DNA of 5,815 nucleotides from positions 1-5,815 of the forward strand of contig JASLFF010000253.1 in the NCBI GenBank assembly GCA_030150795.1. Direction: 5' to 3'. Source of the DNA: Terriglobales bacterium (lineage in GTDB: Bacteria > Acidobacteriota > Terriglobia > Terriglobales > Gp1-AA117). The translations under genes and the position numbers were made by a program. The notes below the pieces were generated by a model, which searched no databases, was not told where the DNA came from, and worked only from the letters and a program-made list of their open reading frames with translations. Shown here piece by piece: positions 1 through 3,477 of this stretch. Positions within the stretch are counted from its first letter, which is position 1, and each line of letters opens with the position of its first letter.

Positions 1-8
1 CACCAGCC

Positions 9-47
9 AAAAAGGCCCCTTCGGCACTACATGTTTTCAGCCGAAGG
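9..47 (-). terminator. Possible rho-independent terminator of dacB
   Basis: Read on the minus strand, the arm CCTTCGGC (47-40) pairs perfectly with GCCGAAGG (25-18) across a 14-nt loop, and GGCCTTTTT (17-9) follows. The structure lies about 50 nt past the dacB stop codon, where a terminator is expected. Weak points are the 4-nt gap between stem and T-run and the large loop. A smaller alternative hairpin, CAGCC-TTC-GGCTG (50-38), overlaps one arm. The sequence could instead be an intergenic REP-like palindrome of the kind seen inside dacB at 1742-1793. Confidence 0.4.
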
Positions 48-96
48 CTGCAGCAAAGTAAAATTCATTACACGCCCGGCCTGGAACTCTCGACAT

Positions 97-1884
97 CTAC
101 TTCTTCGGAGGATCATCGTCGTTCACTAGCAACTTCACCACCGCATCCATCGCCGCCAGAACCTTGCTTGCGGGTAAATTATGGTTGTTGCAGAAAATGG
201 AAAACACAAACCGCTTGCCTGCCTGCGTCTGCCCATAACCGGAAAGCGCATTCACATGGCTGAGCGACCCCGTCTTGGCATGGATCAGACCGACGGCGGC
301 TGTTTTCTGAAACCGGTCAGACAATGATCCGTCAACGCCGCTCACCGGCAGCGATTCTTCAAACGCCAGTCCCCACGGTTGGCGCGCTGCATAGATCAGC
401 AACTGCACCGTCGCTGCAGGTGTAACCAGATCGCGACGTGAAAGCCCTGAGCCATCCAGGAAAGTAAACTCATCTTCTTTAAGGCCGGCCTGCAACAGGA
501 ATTGCTTTACCGCCGCAACGCCGCCTTCAAACGATCCACCATCGCCCCGCAGCTTGCCCGCCAGACGCAACGCCAACTCGGCATGCAGGTTCTCGCTCAC
601 TTTGTTGGTCACGCGGACATCGTCCAGCAGAGGCACGGAAAAATGTTCGGCCAGAATTTTATTGGAAGTTCCTTGATTGAAGTCAGGAGGCTCTTGCGGA
701 CGCATGGCTGGAGATATGGCAGAATTAGCGGACGGAGAGGCTGCCGTGCCTGTGGGCGACGAGATCATTGGGTGCGGAATCTGCTGATCAAAAAACTGCG
801 CGTCTTCTCCATGCCGTGCCCGCGTCTTGCCGCGAATGGTGATGCCGCGCCGCTCCAGCATCGTGCGGAACAGTTGTGCCACAAATTCCGCCGGGTCTTC
901 AATCGACATTGGTTCTTTCATACCGGAATCGCCCAGCGGCAGAGATCCCCAGAGCATAATGGTTTTCGATCCCGGATCGCGATGGACTCCGACCCGCTTG
1001 GCCACTGATGCGGAAGAGGTGACTACGCGATTATCAAGTTCGTAGTAACTGGTCTCCGGTTCAACTGTAACAACTGCTTTATCGCCCGGGTGCTCGCCCG
1101 GCAGAACGTTGACGAACACAACATTGTCATTGAAAGTGAGCGCAGACACCGGAGCGCCATCAATCCATTGCAGGTCGTCCCATGCCCAGCCTTCCGCGTA
1201 GCGCTCAAACGCATAAAACTTATCGTCGCCGATCAGGTCGCCATCCACAATCTTTAGGCCGTTGCGCGCTACCTGGTCAGCCATCTCTTCCAGAATTTGC
1301 GTGTGGGGAGGCGTACGCTGCGTCTTGAGCGCGTACGGCAGCACACGGCCTGAAATATTGGGGTCGCCCCGGCCAATGACGGCCAGATCGCCCAGCAACC
1401 TGCCGTTTTCATCAACTTTCCCTTCGGCCTCCACCGTGGTACGAAAGCGATAATCCGGCCCGGCGATGGCCAGCACGGCAGCCGTGGTAAAAAGCTTGGC
1501 GTTTGAAGCAGGAAGAAAAAGCTGATCAGAGTTTTGTGAATAGAGCGCCTTGCCCGTCTCCAGATCAACCACGTCAATGCCCCAGTGCGCGCGGTTGAGC
1601 GGCGGTTGGCTGAGTACAGCGGCAATCTCTTTGCTTAGATCTCTTTTTGGCCCAGGCTTTTTTTCTTTGTTCTCTGGCGCCGGGCGGAGCAGGACTTTGG
1701 CTTTCTCTCCCTTTTCAATGCCGTTTCCATCCGTGGGGTGGAGCAGGGCTTTAGCCCTGCTGTCATCGCTCTGAGAGATTCCGGCTTCAGCCGCTGAGGT
1801 GCCCTTCTGTTGCGGCGCTCCGAAAGAGAGAAGCGCCAGAAAGACAGTGACCGCAAGAGGGGTCTTTGCTGATTGATTCCGCAT
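97..1884 (-). CDS. dacB: D-alanyl-D-alanine carboxypeptidase/endopeptidase, PBP4-type (peptidase family S13)
   Basis: This 595-residue penicillin-binding protein is expected to remove the terminal D-Ala from peptidoglycan pentapeptides and/or cut D-Ala-meso-DAP cross-links in the periplasm. All three serine-peptidase motifs are present: SxxK as S127-N-A-K130, SxN as S430-E-N432, and K537-T-G539. A DGSGLSR block (477-483), typical of family S13, is also intact. The long span between SxxK and SxN fits the extra domains that PBP4 proteins insert there. The N-terminus has a signal-peptide pattern: basic residues (R2, K7), then a hydrophobic run at about 10-24, with no lipobox cysteine. It is over 100 residues longer than E. 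coli PBP4 (about 477). Part of the excess is a K/E/P-rich linker (about 25-82) and a P/S/T/A-rich insert (about 367-405). Residues 31-48 are encoded by a palindromic repeat element. The ATG at 1884 starts just before the signal peptide and lies 11 nt after a consensus -10 box; no Shine-Dalgarno is visible. The stop is TAG at 99-97. The gene is divergent from folP and appears to be transcribed alone. Confidence 0.93.
   Translation of the reverse strand: MRNQSAKTPLAVTVFLALLSFGAPQQKGTSAAEAGISQSDDSRAKALLHPTDGNGIEKGEKAKVLLRPAPENKEKKPGPKRDLSKEIAAVLSQPPLNRAHWGIDVVDLETGKALYSQNSDQLFLPASNAKLFTTAAVLAIAGPDYRFRTTVEAEGKVDENGRLLGDLAVIGRGDPNISGRVLPYALKTQRTPPHTQILEEMADQVARNGLKIVDGDLIGDDKFYAFERYAEGWAWDDLQWIDGAPVSALTFNDNVVFVNVLPGEHPGDKAVVTVEPETSYYELDNRVVTSSASVAKRVGVHRDPGSKTIMLWGSLPLGDSGMKEPMSIEDPAEFVAQLFRTMLERRGITIRGKTRARHGEDAQFFDQQIPHPMISSPTGTAASPSANSAISPAMRPQEPPDFNQGTSNKILAEHFSVPLLDDVRVTNKVSENLHAELALRLAGKLRGDGGSFEGGVAAVKQFLLQAGLKEDEFTFLDGSGLSRRDLVTPAATVQLLIYAARQPWGLAFEESLPVSGVDGSLSDRFQKTAAVGLIHAKTGSLSHVNALSGYGQTQAGKRFVFSIFCNNHNLPASKVLAAMDAVVKLLVNDDDPPKK
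1682..1755. repeat. Imperfect direct repeat pair, 54-nt period, in the dacB linker
   Basis: GGGCGGAGCAGGACTTTGGC at 1682-1701 matches GGGTGGAGCAGGGCTTTAGC at 1736-1755 at 17 of 20 positions, and all three differences are transitions. The offset of 54 nt is 18 codons, so the protein shows the same repeat: AKALLHP (residues 44-50) and AKVLLRP (62-68). The second copy sits in the perfect palindrome of the REP-like element; in the first copy the palindrome is degraded. Confidence 0.6.
1742..1793. repeat. Double-palindrome REP-like element inside dacB
   Basis: Two inverted repeats lie close together. The first is a perfect 9-bp palindrome, AGCAGGGCT-TT-AGCCCTGCT (1742-1761). The second is a 5-bp palindrome, CGGCT-TC-AGCCG (1782-1793). 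Two adjacent hairpins of the GGGCTTTAGCCC / GGCTTCAGCC style resemble bacterial intergenic repeats, and I recall similar sequences between genes in Acidobacteriota (unverified). Here the element is read through in frame and encodes dacB residues 31-48, between the signal peptide and the catalytic domain. The true element could extend to about 1735-1800. A diverged partial copy of its left part lies at 1682-1701. Confidence 0.55.
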
Positions 1885-1895
1885 CGGATGCCGTG

Positions 1896-1923
1896 ATTAT
1901 AAGGGATCGTGCGAACATTTAAA
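1896..1923 (-). promoter_or_regulatory. dacB promoter with consensus -10 box
   Basis: On the minus strand a perfect TATAAT (1901-1896) lies 11 nt before the dacB ATG. TTTAAA (1923-1918), a 4/6 match to the -35 consensus, sits 16 nt upstream of it. A start about 7 nt after the -10 box would leave a 5' leader of only about 4-5 nt. The sequence between box and ATG has no purine-rich ribosome binding site. Confidence 0.6.
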
Positions 1924-1930
1924 TGCGCAT
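1916..1930. promoter_or_regulatory. Overlapping palindromes over the dacB -35 region
   Basis: CATTTAAATG (1916-1925) is a perfect 10-bp palindrome and overlaps ATGCGCAT (1923-1930), a perfect 8-bp palindrome. Together they cover the putative dacB -35 region, where an operator could act. Short AT-rich palindromes arise easily by chance, so regulatory meaning is only a possibility. Confidence 0.25.
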
Positions 1931-1952
1931 CTCCGTCATCTCTTCGATCACG

Positions 1953-2005
1953 GCGATTCCGGCGATGTCGCGCGATGCCGCGCGATGCCGCGCGATTCCG
2001 GCGAT
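1953..2005. repeat. GCGAT short tandem array, about 10-bp period
   Basis: GCGAT occurs six times, at 1953, 1962, 1972, 1982, 1992 and 2001, with spacings of 9, 10, 10, 10 and 9 bp. Two units, CGCGATGCCG at 1971-1980 and 1981-1990, are identical, and the next differs at one base. The array ends 7 bp before the folP -10 box and covers the place where a folP -35 element would lie. The spacing matches about one DNA helical turn, so all copies face the same side of the helix. It could be a simple-sequence expansion or a stacked protein-binding site. Confidence 0.6.
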
Positions 2006-2012
2006 TTTTAGT

Positions 2013-2018
2013 TACAAT
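2013..2018 (+). promoter_or_regulatory. folP -10 box directly before the start codon
   Basis: TACAAT (5/6 match to TATAAT) is followed by 7 nt and then the folP ATG, so transcription would begin at or next to the start codon. No Shine-Dalgarno sequence is present. No -35 hexamer is recognisable 16-18 bp upstream, where the sequence is GCGAT array. Confidence 0.5.
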
Positions 2019-2025
2019 CGCCGCC

Positions 2026-2910
2026 ATGCAGAGACGTGGCTTTCAATGGCGCTTGCGCTCTCGCACCGTGGAACTTGGTGAGCGCACGCTGGTGATGGGC
2101 ATCTTGAACGTCACACCGGATTCATTTTCCGATGGCGGCAAATTTCTGGCTCGCGACCACGCCGTGGCCCACGCGGTCAAAATGTTGGACGATGGCGCTG
2201 ACCTGCTGGACATTGGCGGGGAGTCTACTCGTCCAGGGACGCCGGTGGCGGAAAGCGGCATTCCCGCCGCCGAAGAGCTGCGCCGCATCATGCCTGTGAT
2301 TGAAGACGTGCTGCGCGAACGGCCTGATGCCATTCTTTCCGTGGACACTTACAAAGCAGAAGTCGCACGCGCGGCGGTGAATGCCGGATGCGAGATTGTG
2401 AATGACGTGAGCGCCCTGCGCTGGGACGAGCAAATGGCGTCCACGGTAAAAGAATTGGATTGTGGCGTAATTCTGATGCATACGCGCGGGCGTCCGCAGG
2501 AGTGGCGCAACCTGGAGCCCTCAGCCGATATCGTCGCGGAAGTAAAAAATGACCTGCGCGACTATGCCAAGGCCGCATTGGCGCACGGAATCGCTGGAGA
2601 CCACATCATGCTCGATGTTGGCATTGGCTTTGGCAAGAAGTTCGACCAAAACTATCCGCTGCTGGCCGGTCTGGACCAATTGCAGGACCTTGGTTTTCCG
2701 CTGTTGGTGGGAACTTCTAGAAAATCATTCATCGGGCGCACGCTGGCCGTTGACGGCAAAGACGCGCCGCCAGATCAACGCCTGTATGGTTCGCTCGCCG
2801 CCGCCACGGCTTCAGTCTTGAATGGCGCTCACGTAGTGCGAGTACATGACGTGAAGGCAGCCGTGGAAGCGGTAAAGATTGCTGATGAGATTTTGCGGTT
2901 TGCTAAATGA
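2026..2910 (+). CDS. folP: Dihydropteroate synthase
   Basis: This 294-residue cytoplasmic TIM-barrel enzyme joins 6-hydroxymethyl-7,8-dihydropterin diphosphate to p-aminobenzoate, giving 7,8-dihydropteroate in folate synthesis; it is the sulfonamide target. The family blocks appear in order: MGILNVTPDSFSDGG (24-38), GGESTRPG (64-71), SVDTYK (105-110), VNDVSA (125-130), DVGIGFGK (197-204), GTSRKS (229-234) and VRVHDV (271-276). Residues equivalent to E. coli N22, T62/R63, D96, N115, D185, K221, R255 and H257 are all present (N28, T68/R69, D107, N126, D197, K233, R272, H274). The usual DPG loop reads DVG (V198). F34 and P70, at or near known sulfonamide-resistance positions, look wild type. The reading frame is open upstream to 1909, but that stretch is repeat sequence and gives an arginine-rich, non-family peptide. 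The ATG at 2026 gives the usual length and follows a -10 box. The gene is not next to ftsH, glmM or cdaA, its common neighbours elsewhere. Confidence 0.95.
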   Translation: MQRRGFQWRLRSRTVELGERTLVMGILNVTPDSFSDGGKFLARDHAVAHAVKMLDDGADLLDIGGESTRPGTPVAESGIPAAEELRRIMPVIEDVLRERPDAILSVDTYKAEVARAAVNAGCEIVNDVSALRWDEQMASTVKELDCGVILMHTRGRPQEWRNLEPSADIVAEVKNDLRDYAKAALAHGIAGDHIMLDVGIGFGKKFDQNYPLLAGLDQLQDLGFPLLVGTSRKSFIGRTLAVDGKDAPPDQRLYGSLAAATASVLNGAHVVRVHDVKAAVEAVKIADEILRFAK

Positions 2911-2948
2911 ACAGCTTGAGCTTGCAAAACGGGATACTGCTAGAGCGG

Positions 2949-3425
2949 CTATGCGCGGCTTTGCCGTTCCAGCTCCTTGCATAGATAGATGATCTGCCCG
3001 GTGTGATGGTAAACGTGGGCTGCACAATGAAGAAAGGCGCTGAAGCGGTCGCCAATTTCTTCCATCCCCTTGGCTGAATACGCGGAGCCCCAATCGCTTT
3101 CTGACTGCTGCAACAACACCTTTTCTACAACGGCAATTGCCTCATCGAAGCGCTTCAGCAGTTCATCTTTCGGAATGCGTGATGTCTCGGCGAACTCCAA
3201 CGGACGGTTACGCACATAGCCGGTCCCGCCCATCTCAGCGCCAAAGTAATTGTTGAGGTTGCCGGTCAGGTGCAGAATAAGATTACCGATGCTGTTTCCA
3301 TAAGAATAGGGTTTGGTCCATATCTGCTCGTCTGTAAGCGGATCGACCAGCCCACGGATTGTCCTGGCTGAATTCTGGTAATTGCGGGTGAAATCCTGGA
3401 TAAGAGTCTGGTTGAGTGTGGTCAC
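2949..3425 (-). CDS. DinB-family (DinB/YfiT-like four-helix bundle) putative metalloprotein
   Basis: This 158-residue protein resembles the DinB/DUF1572 group of four-helix-bundle proteins. The characteristic metal-binding histidines are visible: H52 in the second helix (SIGNLILHLTGN) and the late HxxxH motif H137-VYH-H141, followed by TGQI (142-145). H140 and H133 are nearby. There is no signal peptide or membrane segment, so it should be cytoplasmic. Some relatives are thiol-dependent S-transferases and many are stress- or DNA-damage-associated, but the substrate cannot be inferred here. It is unrelated to DNA polymerase IV, which shares the name. The start is GTG at 3425-3423, six nt after a TAGAAT box, with no Shine-Dalgarno; MTTLNQTL leads directly into the first helix. 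The stop is TAG at 2951-2949, facing the folP end across 38 bp in which I see no clear terminator. It is divergent from polA. Confidence 0.82.
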   Translation of the reverse strand: MTTLNQTLIQDFTRNYQNSARTIRGLVDPLTDEQIWTKPYSYGNSIGNLILHLTGNLNNYFGAEMGGTGYVRNRPLEFAETSRIPKDELLKRFDEAIAVVEKVLLQQSESDWGSAYSAKGMEEIGDRFSAFLHCAAHVYHHTGQIIYLCKELERQSRA

Positions 3426-3431
3426 GCCGCG

Positions 3432-3437
3432 ATTCTA
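3432..3437 (-). promoter_or_regulatory. -10 box of the DinB-family gene
   Basis: On the minus strand TAGAAT (5/6 match to TATAAT) is followed by six nt, CGCGGC, and then the GTG start. This implies a leaderless transcript. No good -35 hexamer is seen 16-18 bp upstream. The box is the exact inverted copy of the polA -10 box at 3466-3471. Confidence 0.5.
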
Positions 3438-3465
3438 GCAAACTTCCCAGGCGCGCCGTTTAGGA

Positions 3466-3471
3466 TAGAAT
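3466..3471 (+). promoter_or_regulatory. polA -10 box
   Basis: TAGAAT is followed by six nt, TTTCTA, and then the TTG at 3478. The TAG of the box is also an in-frame stop for the polA reading frame, so translation cannot begin upstream of it. No -35 hexamer or Shine-Dalgarno is evident. The transcript is predicted to start at or within a base or two of the TTG codon. Confidence 0.5.
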
Positions 3472-3477
3472 TTTCTA

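Noticed and set aside
502..1008. 168-codon plus-strand open frame antisense to dacB
   Set aside because: It lies wholly inside the well-supported dacB gene, its peptide is arginine/histidine-rich with no recognisable motif, and it has no start signal. It is a shadow frame of a GC-rich gene.
1951..2005. CRISPR-like repeats
   Set aside because: The repeat unit is about 10 bp with no spacers, far too short for a CRISPR array.
1909..2025. Upstream extension of folP by 39 codons
   Set aside because: The extension translates the repeat array into arginine-rich low-complexity sequence, and DHPS proteins of normal length begin near the ATG at 2026.
1635..2027. Minus-strand open frame crossing the dacB start and the intergenic region
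   Set aside because: It overlaps dacB in another frame and reads through the GCGAT array, giving an Arg/Asn-rich peptide. No family resemblance.
2911..2948. Bidirectional terminator between folP and the DinB gene
   Set aside because: No stem longer than about 4 bp and no T-run on either strand were seen in the gap or just inside the DinB gene end (CGGC-TTT-GCCG near 2966-2976 lacks a T-tract).
2949..3425. DinB as the Y-family DNA polymerase IV, paired with polA for repair
   Set aside because: The 158-residue protein has the histidine pattern of the unrelated four-helix DinB/YfiT fold and no polymerase motifs. The shared name is coincidental.
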